Assembly (NCBI RefSeq): GCF_030845195.1
Contig: NZ_CP132543.1
Span: forward strand, 3,489,501 to 3,553,500
Source: Sanyastnella coralliicola
GTDB taxonomy: Bacteria > Bacteroidota > Bacteroidia > Flavobacteriales_D > Sanyastnellaceae
DNA length: 64,000 nt
Reading direction: 5' to 3'
Part shown: positions 18,314-25,706 of the stretch, piece after piece
How positions within the stretch are numbered: the stretch's first letter is position 1
Layout of the letters: each line of letters starts with the position of its first letter
The notes under the pieces: model-generated
What the model was told of the DNA's origin: nothing
The model's database searches: none
What the model saw: the letters and a program-made list of their open reading frames with translations, nothing else
Program-made: the position numbers and the translations under genes

Positions 18314-18906
18314 TTGTTCCAAAGTGTGAGGAGGATCCAGAGTATCAACGGGTCACCATATACTTTTCGCAATTCTCGCAAGCCGATGCGCAACCTTGAT
18401 TTGATGGTACCAAGAGGAAGGTCAAGTGCCTTGCTCGCCTCTTCTTGCGTCAAACCAAGGAAAAAGAGCGCATGAATCACTTTGCCATAGCGTTCATCAA
18501 GCTGTGAAACATGTTGTGCGATGTCTAAATGATCCGGGTTGACCGGCCGCTCTACCTTATATACGTCTTCCAGCTGCTTTTGGATCATATGATCTTGGCG
18601 TCTTCCATCAGCACGCATGCGATCGATGGCTGCATTGCGTGTAATGCGGAGAAGCCATGTGAATAGACGTGCCTTGTCTTTATCGTAATCCAAGGCGCGT
18701 TGCCAGACCTTTAAGAGGCTCTCCTGAAGAATGTCTTTGGCGGCTTCGTCGTCGCCAGTCATTGTGCACACCACCCCATACAACGTATCACCATAATGAT
18801 CATAGATCAGGCGAATCGCTTTCTTCCGGTCAGTGACCAGTAGGCTAATGATTTGTTCTTCACTCGAACTCACGGCCGGGAAGGTAGTGATTTCAGCTTT
18901 TAACAT
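18310..18906 (-). CDS. ECF-type RNA polymerase sigma factor
   Basis: 198 residues. Region 2 is visible at about 25-100 (RLIYDHYGDTLYGVV, DILQESLLKVWQRALDYDKDKARLFTWLLRITRNAAIDRMR) and region 4 at about 135-190 (ALFFLGLTQEEASKALDLPLGTIKSRLRIGLRELRKVY). There is no region 3, as expected for ECF factors. The pairing with an RskA-type anti-sigma gene, coupled by a 4-base overlap, and the divergent fasciclin gene 80 bases away match the SigK-RskA arrangement in mycobacteria, whose targets include fasciclin-domain proteins. Autoregulation is likely but no ECF promoter could be defined. Confidence 0.95.
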   Translation of the reverse strand: MLKAEITTFPAVSSSEEQIISLLVTDRKKAIRLIYDHYGDTLYGVVCTMTGDDEAAKDILQESLLKVWQRALDYDKDKARLFTWLLRITRNAAIDRMRADGRRQDHMIQKQLEDVYKVERPVNPDHLDIAQHVSQLDERYGKVIHALFFLGLTQEEASKALDLPLGTIKSRLRIGLRELRKVYGDPLILWILLTLWNK

Positions 18907-18986
18907 TCGTTTACATCTCGTCGTGATCCAAACATGGGTTGAGCGGCGTAAGTATCACGAATCATTTATCACCAAAAACAAACACA

Positions 18987-19556
18987 ATGAAGATTAAGTT
19001 CATTTTAGCGTTGCTTGTAGCATCACTTATCGGGTTTACGAGCTTCGCACAATGCGGCAACAAGAGCAACAATCATCACGCTCAACAAACCAGTAACAAC
19101 TGGCATCACCAAAAAGACATTGTCGATATCGCGGTTGGAGACGACGACTTCAGCACACTTGTTGCTGCACTGAAAACAGCCGGACTTGTTGGCACACTTC
19201 AAAGCGATGGTCCGTTCACTGTATTTGCTCCTGTGAATGCCGCTTTCGCCAAGCTTCCTGAGGGAACGGTAGAAAGCCTGCTTCAACCAGAAAACCGTCA
19301 GACACTCACTAAGGTGTTGACTTACCACGTAGTGGCTGGGAAATTCAACGCTGCTGATGTAGTAGCTGCGATCAAGAACTCTGGAGGCGAGTTCAAGATC
19401 GAAACTGTGAGTGGAGACATTCTGACTGCCAGCTTAAGCGGTGGTACAGTATTGCTCACTGACGAAAAAGGAAACGTGGTCGCTGTGACCCAAACGGATG
19501 TGAGTGCTTCGAATGGAGTGATCCATGTGATTGACTCTGTGGTTTTGCCTAGCTAG
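18987..19556 (+). CDS. Secreted fasciclin (FAS1) domain protein
   Basis: 189 residues from the ATG at 18987; an upstream TTG frame would add residues before the signal peptide and is rejected. The signal peptide (MKIKFILALLVASLIGFTSFAQ) is followed by a short His/Asn-rich linker (CGNKSNNHHAQQTSNNWHHQ) and one FAS1 domain (about 48-188) with FTVFAPVNAAFAKLP and the LTYHVVAGKF and NGVIHVIDSVVLP blocks. FAS1 proteins act in surface adhesion. The gene is divergent from the sigma/anti-sigma pair, so it is a likely target. The His-rich linker could bind metal, which is speculative. Confidence 0.93.
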   Translation: MKIKFILALLVASLIGFTSFAQCGNKSNNHHAQQTSNNWHHQKDIVDIAVGDDDFSTLVAALKTAGLVGTLQSDGPFTVFAPVNAAFAKLPEGTVESLLQPENRQTLTKVLTYHVVAGKFNAADVVAAIKNSGGEFKIETVSGDILTASLSGGTVLLTDEKGNVVAVTQTDVSASNGVIHVIDSVVLPS

Positions 19557-19582
19557 GCGCTTACAATTACTCAATCTGATCT

Positions 19583-19618
19583 AAACGCCCGCTGAAACGT
19601 CAGTGGGCGTTTTTTTTG
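19583..19618 (+). terminator. Rho-independent terminator after fasciclin gene
   Basis: AACGCCC (19584-19590) pairs with GGGCGTT (19605-19611), with an inner CTGA/TCAG stem, and runs into eight T residues. Confidence 0.9.
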
Positions 19619-19654
19619 GCTTTTACCTTGAGTGATTTCAAGTAACTTCAACAC

Positions 19655-20773
19655 ATGAAATTCACTCCTATGTTGTCTATTTCTCTTTTGATGATGTCTG
19701 TTCTTTTCGCTTGCGCGGAACCGCAGGCCCCTGAAAACCAAGATCCGGTTTCCACAGATGTCAACTACGAATTAGTCGTTGATGGGCTTTCTGTTCCATG
19801 GGCGATGGCTTGGCTACCTGATGGCTCCATGCTAATCACCGAGCGAGACGGAAGACTCATTCAATTTAAGGATGGAAACAAGACAGAGATTGGTGGTGTC
19901 CCAGTGGTAGTCGCACGCGGACAAGGAGGACTGTTAGACATCTGTTTGCACCCTGAATACGCATCAACTGGTTGGATTTACTTGACTTATTCCTCTCCTG
20001 ATGGGGAAGAACGTGGAGCACACACTGCCTTGATGCGTTGTAAACTAGAAGGTAATTCGCTTACTGACCAGGAGATTTTATACAAAGGCGCTCCTAATAC
20101 ATCCAAAGGACATCACTTCGGATCACGCATCGTATTTGACAACGACGGTTACCTCTATTTCTCGATCGGTGAGCGTGGCGAACGTGATGAAAATCCGCAG
20201 AACATCTACCGCGACGGAGGTAAGATCTACCGCCTGAACGACGATGGAAGCATCCCTAAAGACAATCCCTTTTGGAACGACAATAGCGCCAAGAAAGCCA
20301 TTTGGAGCTATGGCCACCGTAATCCTCAAGGCCTAACCAAACATCCTGAAACTGGTGTCATCTGGGAGCACGAGCACGGACCGAAAGGCGGCGATGAGCT
20401 CAATATTATAGAACCAGGTAAGAACTATGGCTGGCCAGTCATTACTTATGGTATCAACTACAGCGGCACCAAAATCACCGACGAAACCCACCGCGAAGGC
20501 ATGGAGCAACCTATCCACTACTGGATTCCATCGATCGCCCCAAGCGGGATGACCTTCGTTGATTCCGATAAATATCCCGATTGGAAAGGCGACCTTCTGG
20601 TGGGCTCACTTTCATTCCAATACCTCGAACTCGTAGAAATGGATGGTGATCAGGTCACCGGACGCCAACGCCTCATGGAACGCATCGGCCGTGTGCGTGA
20701 TGTACGTCAGGGTCCTGACGGGTACATTTATGTAGCGGTGGAGAATGAAGGGATCTTCCGCATCCTACCGTGA
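19655..20773 (+). CDS. PQQ-dependent sugar dehydrogenase family lipoprotein (Yli-I/GSDH type)
   Basis: 372 residues. The N-terminus has a lipobox (LMMSVLFAC, Cys at 20), so the protein is a lipoprotein. The rest is a six-bladed propeller of the glucose/sorbosone dehydrogenase family: SVPWAMAWLPDGSMLITERDGRL, GGLLDICLHPEY, GHHFGSRIVFDNDGYLYFSIGERG, YGHRNPQGLTKHPETG, WEHEHGPKGGDELNI, and a C-terminal GRVRDVRQGPDGYIYV. The expected reaction is PQQ-linked oxidation of aldose sugars in the periplasm. The gene stands alone between terminators, and no PQQ biosynthesis genes are visible, so the cofactor would need another locus or uptake. The lipobox codons contain one copy of the 13-base motif. Confidence 0.92.
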   Translation: MKFTPMLSISLLMMSVLFACAEPQAPENQDPVSTDVNYELVVDGLSVPWAMAWLPDGSMLITERDGRLIQFKDGNKTEIGGVPVVVARGQGGLLDICLHPEYASTGWIYLTYSSPDGEERGAHTALMRCKLEGNSLTDQEILYKGAPNTSKGHHFGSRIVFDNDGYLYFSIGERGERDENPQNIYRDGGKIYRLNDDGSIPKDNPFWNDNSAKKAIWSYGHRNPQGLTKHPETGVIWEHEHGPKGGDELNIIEPGKNYGWPVITYGINYSGTKITDETHREGMEQPIHYWIPSIAPSGMTFVDSDKYPDWKGDLLVGSLSFQYLELVEMDGDQVTGRQRLMERIGRVRDVRQGPDGYIYVAVENEGIFRILP

Positions 20774-20775
20774 TT

Positions 20776-20812
20776 GTTGGACGAGGGACTAGGGTCTAGA
20801 GACTAGGGACTA
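20776..20812. repeat. Short 7-base-period array
   Basis: Between the stop at 20773 and the convergent gene end at 20829 the sequence reads as heptamers GGGACTA, GGGTCTA, GAGACTA, GGGACTA. Confidence 0.7.
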
Positions 20813-20828
20813 GAATTTGGGGCTTTTT

Positions 20829-21482
20829 CTAGCTGATCCAGATGTTGTGTGTTCTGGTCAACGTCCATTGACCATCTATTAACTCGTATCGGTGAAAATC
20901 TCCGTGACCAAGTAGGTCGTCACACATGACTCCTATGTAGATAACGCCTATGTTTCGTTCTCGATTAAACACAGGTAAACTCATACTCAGGTGGCATCCA
21001 AATCCCGCTTTGTGAAATTTCTTCCAATATCGCTTTCCACGAAAGCCGAGCCACTTTGGTCTTCTAGACCATTTTCGGTACTTGTTATGCTGAGTGATTG
21101 AACCCAGCTTGGAGTGGTTCCAAAGTTTACCTTCAGCTAATTGAATTTCCTGGTCAATTTGATCCATTTCTGCACTGTCTACAAGCAGCATAATTTTAGC
21201 AAGACCAAGGAATTGCTCATAGTTGAACCCCTCGATATCAACCTCGGGCTCCTCATTTATATAATCAATGGCTTCATGGATAAAAAAAGTACTCACAGCG
21301 GAGCTAACCACTATTTCAGGAGGAAAATCAACAACCTCGTTCAAGAAAGCATATGCTAAAGAGTCATTATACATGCAAGGATGATCCATGTTATCTCGAA
21401 TGGCCCTTTTGCATGCGAGCTTTCTGCCAGGAACACAAGAGCACATTGCGACTACATATACGCTGATTAACAACAACCTCAT
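20829..21482 (-). CDS. Probable lipoprotein of unknown function
   Basis: 217 residues from the ATG at 21482, chosen because it places a signal sequence with a lipobox-like end (MRLLLISVYVVAMCSC) at the N-terminus; an upstream in-frame ATG at 21536 would precede it by 18 residues. The mature part is mixed, with acidic helical segments (INEEPEVDIEGFNYEQFLGLAK, MDQIDQEIQLAEGKLWNHSK) and a C-terminal beta-like part (GFGCHLSMSLPVFNRERNIGVIYIGVMCDDLLGHGDF). The last part suggests a small domain where conserved-looking SLPVF and DLLGHGD could matter, but no family is recognised. It is a single gene followed by non-coding repeat DNA upstream. Confidence 0.7.
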   Translation of the reverse strand: MRLLLISVYVVAMCSCVPGRKLACKRAIRDNMDHPCMYNDSLAYAFLNEVVDFPPEIVVSSAVSTFFIHEAIDYINEEPEVDIEGFNYEQFLGLAKIMLLVDSAEMDQIDQEIQLAEGKLWNHSKLGSITQHNKYRKWSRRPKWLGFRGKRYWKKFHKAGFGCHLSMSLPVFNRERNIGVIYIGVMCDDLLGHGDFHRYELIDGQWTLTRTHNIWIS

Positions 21483-21589
21483 TGACGAATCTCCATGATA
21501 TGAGATGAAAATATAGTGAAGGCTTTTCGTTGGCAAGACTAAAGGTTCGAATTAAGATTTCGATAACGTAGTTGAATAGGCGAGGGATT

Positions 21590-21780
21590 AGGGGCGTGGT
21601 TCGTGGTTCGTGGTTCGTGGTTCGTGGTTCGTCAATATGACTATAGGCTTTAGGCGTTGGGCGTTAGGCGTTAGTTCTGGTGGTTGTTAGTGCTTGGTCC
21701 TTGGTTATTGATTATCGATCATAGTTTATCGATTCTGGACCCTAGACACTCGTCTCTTGTCTACCCCCAGAGTCTTGTAG
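21590..21780. repeat. Long 7-base-period array, first copy
   Basis: Starts with about five copies of TCGTGGT (21594-21631), continues with GGCTTTA, GGCGTTG, GGCGTTA, GGCGTTA (21654-21678), then changes to CTTGGTC, CTTGGTT, ATTGATT, ATCGATC, ATAGTTT, ATCGATT and CTAGACA words. The period of 7 is kept while the word drifts. Confidence 0.75.
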
Positions 21781-21984
21781 TCAAAGACCGGAACAGTCAG
21801 TACTTCAGAAAAATTAAAAATCCACCACCCACCTTGAGCCCGCCGCTCCCGCGGGCCCACCCACCCCCAGACGCGGGCACAATGTATGTTCAAACCTTCT
21901 GATTTCCATCGTTTTAAACGTTTAACTAGGCACAACTTTGTGGGCGTTGGTTCTGATTTTACGAGTGATGTATGGTTCTTCCTT

Positions 21985-22125
21985 TTTGGAGGCTTTAGGC
22001 GTTGGGCTATAGGCGTTAGATATTTTGGGTTTTTGGTTCTTGGTGGTTGGTCATTAGTTATTGGTTATCGATCATAGTTTATCGATTCTAAATCCTAGTC
22101 ACTCGACCCTCGCCTCTCGACCAAA
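21985..22125. repeat. Long 7-base-period array, second copy
   Basis: Shares the GGCTTTA-GGCGTTG start and the ATCGATCATAGTTTATCGAT core with the array at 21590-21780, about 350 bp away, and ends in TCACTCG, ACCCTCG, CCTCTCG words. Likely a duplicated and drifted copy. Confidence 0.75.
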
Positions 22126-22235
22126 ATCGCATCGAATTTGCATCACTTTTTGCCGACAAACGACCAATTTTTGACGAAAAAATGGGTGCTGAAAAAATGT
22201 GTGTTTTTTATCTATCCGTCTGACAGGGAATTTTC

Positions 22236-22255
22236 AAAAAAAGCCGTAAGACGGC
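22236..22255 (-). terminator. Terminator-like hairpin on the minus strand with no gene upstream
   Basis: On the minus strand GCCGT-CTT-ACGGC (22251-22255 with 22243-22247) is followed by seven T residues. The stem is short. No minus-strand gene lies between it and nrdB, so a short divergent RNA is possible. Confidence 0.4.
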
Positions 22256-22405
22256 CTTCAAAAATGGGCCTGAAAGGCGCGGAAAATCTAGAATCAAACT
22301 GAGGTTCACCGACTTAGCAAATAGGCCTCTTTTAGGGCTTGTTTTTATACCCAAAAAAGCGTAATCCAGGCCCAAAATCGAGCTTTAAAAACGCCCGAAA
22401 CCCCT

Positions 22406-22445
22406 GTCAACACTGTGTTCCAGAAGTTACTGTGAACATTGTGTT
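22406..22445. promoter_or_regulatory. Tandem near-palindromic repeats upstream of nrdB
   Basis: GTCAACACTGTGTT (22406-22419) and GTGAACATTGTGTT (22432-22445) match at 12 of 14 positions and are 26 bp apart; the core AACACTGTGTT is a perfect odd palindrome. Position upstream of ribonucleotide reductase suggests an operator. The AT-rich centre typical of NrdR boxes is absent. A weak promoter (TTAG, 19 bases, GAAATTTG at 22489-22496) follows downstream. Confidence 0.5.
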
Positions 22446-22528
22446 AATAGCTTCTCCGCGAGTTCTTAGCTTCAGACATTTTTCCTTCGAAATTTGTGTA
22501 AGTGCTCGTTTAATCAATTCAAATCACC

Positions 22529-23803
22529 ATGGAAATAACCCACATCATCAAGAGAGATTTCTCTACGCGTCCTTTCAATTTGGACAAGGTCACAAACGCG
22601 ATCATGAAGGCGATGAAAGCCGCCAATCGTGAAGACGTTCAAGGTGCCCATATGGTAGCTGGTGATGTGCATAACCGTCTGCTCGAATTGAAGGTGAAAG
22701 ACCCAGCGTTTACACCAACCGTTGAGCAGATTCAGGATATCGTGGAAACACGGTTGATGGAGAGCAACTATCCGGAAGTGGCTAAAGTCTACATCCTTTA
22801 CCGTAACAAGCAGGCTGAAAAGCGTAAGTCGAACATCTTCGAGAAGCGCATCAACCTCAAGCCTTACGAGTACCCGCAGCTGTACGAATACGTACCTGCG
22901 ATCCGTCACTCATACTGGATTCACACTGAGTTCAACTTTACGAGCGACATTCAAGATTTCAAATCGCGTCTCACAGACACTGAGCGCAGCGCGATCAAGA
23001 ACACTATGCTTGCCATCTCCCAGATTGAGGTAGCTGTAAAATCATTCTGGGGTGACCTATACCACCGCATGCCTAAGCCTGAAATCGGGTCTGTAGGATC
23101 TACATTCGCGGAAAGTGAAGTGCGTCACGCTGATGCATACTCTCACCTTTTGGAGATTCTTGGGTTGAACCAAGAGTTCCACGAGTTGAAGCGCAAGCCA
23201 GTGATCATGAAGCGTGTTGCCTACTTGGACACTGCACTTCGTAACTCGAAGAGCACTGATGACAGAGAATACGCTGAGGCGGTTCTCCTGTTCTCATTGT
23301 TCATCGAGCACGTATCCCTCTTCTCTCAGTTCCTCATCATCATGGGCTTCAACAAGCACAAGAATATGTTGAAAGGAATTTCAAACGTTGTTGAGGCGAC
23401 TTCAAAAGAAGAGCAGATCCACGGTGACTTTGGAATCGACTTGATCAAAATTCTGAAGGATGAACACCCAGAGTGGTTCACTCCAGAATACTTCACATCA
23501 GTTCAGACAATGTGCCAGAAAGCATTCGAAGCAGAATGTGGGCTCCTTGACTGGATTTTCGAAGAAGGAGAGCTTGACTTCCTTCCGAAGAATGTGATCA
23601 TTGAATTCATCAAGAACCGTTTCAACAACTCATTGGAGAGCATCGGAATCGAAAAGATCTTCGACGTAGATGAGACATTGGTTTCTGAAACTGACTGGTT
23701 CGATGAAGAGATCACAGGAACTAAGCACGGCGACTTCTTCGTGAAGCGCTCTGTTAACTACAGCAAACGCACCCAAAGTATCACCAGCGACGACCTATTT
23801 TAA
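22529..23803 (+). CDS. nrdB: Ribonucleotide reductase small subunit with N-terminal ATP-cone
   Basis: 424 residues. Residues 1 to about 95 form an ATP-cone (MEITHIIKRDFSTRPFNLDKV, AIMKAMKAA, VAKVYILYRNK), normally found on the large subunit. The ferritin-like core follows with metal ligands E167, E197 and H200 (EVRH), E260 (FIEH) and E295/H298 (EEQIH), and Y204 at the radical tyrosine position. The C-terminal tail ending SITSDDLF is the large-subunit-binding peptide. It makes deoxyribonucleotides with NrdA, whose gene starts 3 bases after. ATP-cone NrdBs are known from flavobacteria such as Leeuwenhoekiella blandensis, where dATP causes tetramerisation of the small subunit; whether this one uses iron-tyrosyl or dimanganese chemistry cannot be told. 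Confidence 0.97.
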   Translation: MEITHIIKRDFSTRPFNLDKVTNAIMKAMKAANREDVQGAHMVAGDVHNRLLELKVKDPAFTPTVEQIQDIVETRLMESNYPEVAKVYILYRNKQAEKRKSNIFEKRINLKPYEYPQLYEYVPAIRHSYWIHTEFNFTSDIQDFKSRLTDTERSAIKNTMLAISQIEVAVKSFWGDLYHRMPKPEIGSVGSTFAESEVRHADAYSHLLEILGLNQEFHELKRKPVIMKRVAYLDTALRNSKSTDDREYAEAVLLFSLFIEHVSLFSQFLIIMGFNKHKNMLKGISNVVEATSKEEQIHGDFGIDLIKILKDEHPEWFTPEYFTSVQTMCQKAFEAECGLLDWIFEEGELDFLPKNVIIEFIKNRFNNSLESIGIEKIFDVDETLVSETDWFDEEITGTKHGDFFVKRSVNYSKRTQSITSDDLF

Positions 23804-23806
23804 GAC

Positions 23807-25600
23807 ATGAAGATCGAAGAAAGAACCACCCAAGAAACGCAACAAGCAACAAGCTTAAACGAGCAACTGATCGATGCTCGTAAGAAATCACTCGCTGAGC
23901 AACAAGCCTCTGAAGAAACTTCAGAAGGATTTGCTTGGTTGAATGAAGAAAGCCGAAAATTCCTACACGCTGGTTACCTATCTCCAGGAGTGTCGGCTGA
24001 ACAACGCATTCGCGAAATCGCTGAACGTGCTGAGACTATCCTCGGTATGCCAGGATTTGCAGATAAATTCTACGGATACATGTCTGAAGGATTCTACTCA
24101 TTGGCTAGCCCAGTGTGGTCGAACTTCGGAAAAGAACGCGGTCTTCCAATCAGCTGCTTCGGATCACATATCGATGATGACATCGGCAACATCCTTTACA
24201 CGCAGTCTGAGGTGGGTATGATGTCTAAACTAGGTGGAGGTACTTCAGGGTTCTTCGGTAAGATCCGTCACCGTGGTGCGGCTATCAAGAACAATGGTGA
24301 AGCTTCTGGTGCAGTTCACATCATGCGCTTGTTCGAATCAATGGTAGACGTAGTAAGCCAAGGGTCTGTGCGTCGTGGTCGTTTCTCACCTTACCTACCA
24401 ATCGAACACAAAGACATCATGGAGTTCTTGGAAATCGGTACCGAAGGGAACGCGATCCAAGAGTTGACTCACGGTGTAACTGTGACGAACAAGTGGATGG
24501 AAGAGATGATCGAAGGTGACAACGACAAGCGCGCTATTTGGGCGAAAGTTCTTCAGCGTCGTGGTGAAATGGGTTACCCATACATCTTCTTCACTGACAA
24601 CGCGAACAACAACGCAGCAGACGTATACCAAGACAAGAATCTACCGATCTACGCAAGTAACTTGTGTACGGAGATTATGCTTCCTTCAAACCAGAACTGG
24701 TCGTTCGTTTGTGTACTCTCAAGCATCAATGTGCTCGAGTACGACAAGTGGAAAGACACAGACGCGGTTCAGACAATGATCTACTTCCTAGATGCTATCA
24801 TCACTGAATTCCTTGAAAAACTAGAATCATACCGTGATTCTGCTGATAACGATGACCGTCAGACATTCCTCTTCATGGAGCGCGCTTACAACTTCGCTAA
24901 GGAGAACCGCGCACTTGGAATGGGAGTACTCGGATGGCACTCACTACTTCAGTCGAAAATGTTGGCATTCAACAGCCAAGAAGCATACGACTTGAACAGC
25001 ACTATCTTCAAGACGATCAAAGAGCGTTCTTACCAAGCTTCTGAAGAGCTTGCAGCACGTTTCGGAGAGCCTGAAGTATTGAAAGGATACGGACGTCGTA
25101 ATGCGACATTGAACGCTGTAGCACCGACTACATCATCAGCATTTATTCTCGGACAAGTGTCTCAAGGAATTGAGCCGATCTGGTCGAACATCTACGTGAA
25201 AGATATCGCGAAGATCAAGACGACGATCAAGAACAAGTTCCTCGTGAGCCTTCTTCAGGAAAAAGGAATGGATACTCCAGAAGTATGGAAAGACATCCTT
25301 AAGCACGATGGTTCTGTACAGCACGTAGACTTCCTGACTCAAGAAGAAAAAGATGTATTCAAGACCTATTCTGAAATAGATCAGATGGATATCGTTTACC
25401 AAGCGGCTAACCGTCAAAACCACATCGATCAAGGTCAGTCTGTAAACATCATTGTTCACCCTGACATGCCAGTAAAAGAGATCAACAAGATCCACGTTAC
25501 CGCTTGGAAACTCGGATTGAAGTCTCTCTACTACCAGCACAGCATGAACGCTGCACAGAAATTCAAGCAGAAGAAAGAGTGTGTGAGCTGTGAAGCTTAA
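23807..25600 (+). CDS. nrdA: Ribonucleotide reductase large subunit lacking ATP-cone
   Basis: 597 residues, shorter than E. coli NrdA (761) because the N-terminal ATP-cone is absent. Catalytic residues are visible: C117 (PISCFGS), N285-C287-E289 (SNLCTEI), C302 (FVCVLSS), the radical-transfer tyrosine pair in LYYQHSMN near 580, and the C-terminal redox pair in ECVSCEA. The nucleotide-binding GGGTSGFFGKIR loop is near 143. Together with the cone-bearing NrdB it forms a class I enzyme whose overall activity control must sit in the small subunit. A 3-base gap to nrdB and a terminator at 25620 make it a two-gene operon. Confidence 0.97.
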   Translation: MKIEERTTQETQQATSLNEQLIDARKKSLAEQQASEETSEGFAWLNEESRKFLHAGYLSPGVSAEQRIREIAERAETILGMPGFADKFYGYMSEGFYSLASPVWSNFGKERGLPISCFGSHIDDDIGNILYTQSEVGMMSKLGGGTSGFFGKIRHRGAAIKNNGEASGAVHIMRLFESMVDVVSQGSVRRGRFSPYLPIEHKDIMEFLEIGTEGNAIQELTHGVTVTNKWMEEMIEGDNDKRAIWAKVLQRRGEMGYPYIFFTDNANNNAADVYQDKNLPIYASNLCTEIMLPSNQNWSFVCVLSSINVLEYDKWKDTDAVQTMIYFLDAIITEFLEKLESYRDSADNDDRQTFLFMERAYNFAKENRALGMGVLGWHSLLQSKMLAFNSQEAYDLNSTIFKTIKERSYQASEELAARFGEPEVLKGYGRRNATLNAVAPTTSSAFILGQVSQGIEPIWSNIYVKDIAKIKTTIKNKFLVSLLQEKGMDTPEVWKDILKHDGSVQHVDFLTQEEKDVFKTYSEIDQMDIVYQAANRQNHIDQGQSVNIIVHPDMPVKEINKIHVTAWKLGLKSLYYQHSMNAAQKFKQKKECVSCEA

Positions 25601-25619
25601 TCACCTTCGAACATAATTG

Positions 25620-25651
25620 GAAAAGCCCTCGCAGATGCGGGGGCTTTTTAT
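25620..25651 (+). terminator. Rho-independent terminator of nrd operon
   Basis: AAAAGCCC...GGGGGCTTTTT arms with an inner CGCA/TGCG stem and a following T-run. Confidence 0.88.
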
Positions 25652-25706
25652 TTGCATTAACTTCAGAACCAATAAAACCAAGGGCTTTTCAGCCATACTG
25701 TTCTAC

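Larger units (their letters stand above)
21483..22528. other. 1-kb non-coding region before the nrd operon
   Basis: No credible gene was found. It holds two 7-base-period arrays (21590-21780 and 21985-22125, listed separately), a GC-rich C-tract with a GCCCGC/GCGGGC hairpin around 21838-21856, an A/T-rich stretch with a minus-strand terminator-like hairpin (22236-22255), and the upstream control region of nrdB with two near-palindromic direct repeats at 22406-22445. Confidence 0.75.

Noticed and set aside
18939-18986. Fasciclin gene start at the TTG 48 bases upstream
   Set aside because: It would add 16 residues before a complete signal peptide that begins with its own ATG.
21838-21880. GC-rich palindromic stretch as a mobile-element end
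   Set aside because: Only a short 6-bp GCCCGC/GCGGGC stem was seen, with no second copy, target duplication or transposase gene nearby.
22406-22445. Canonical NrdR boxes
   Set aside because: Spacing and location are suggestive, but the cores lack the AT-rich centre of the described NrdR consensus, so it is reported only as an unassigned operator.
25617-25706. AraC regulator start at 25617
   Set aside because: That frame runs through the nrd terminator hairpin; the ATG at 25707 begins just before the first membrane segment.
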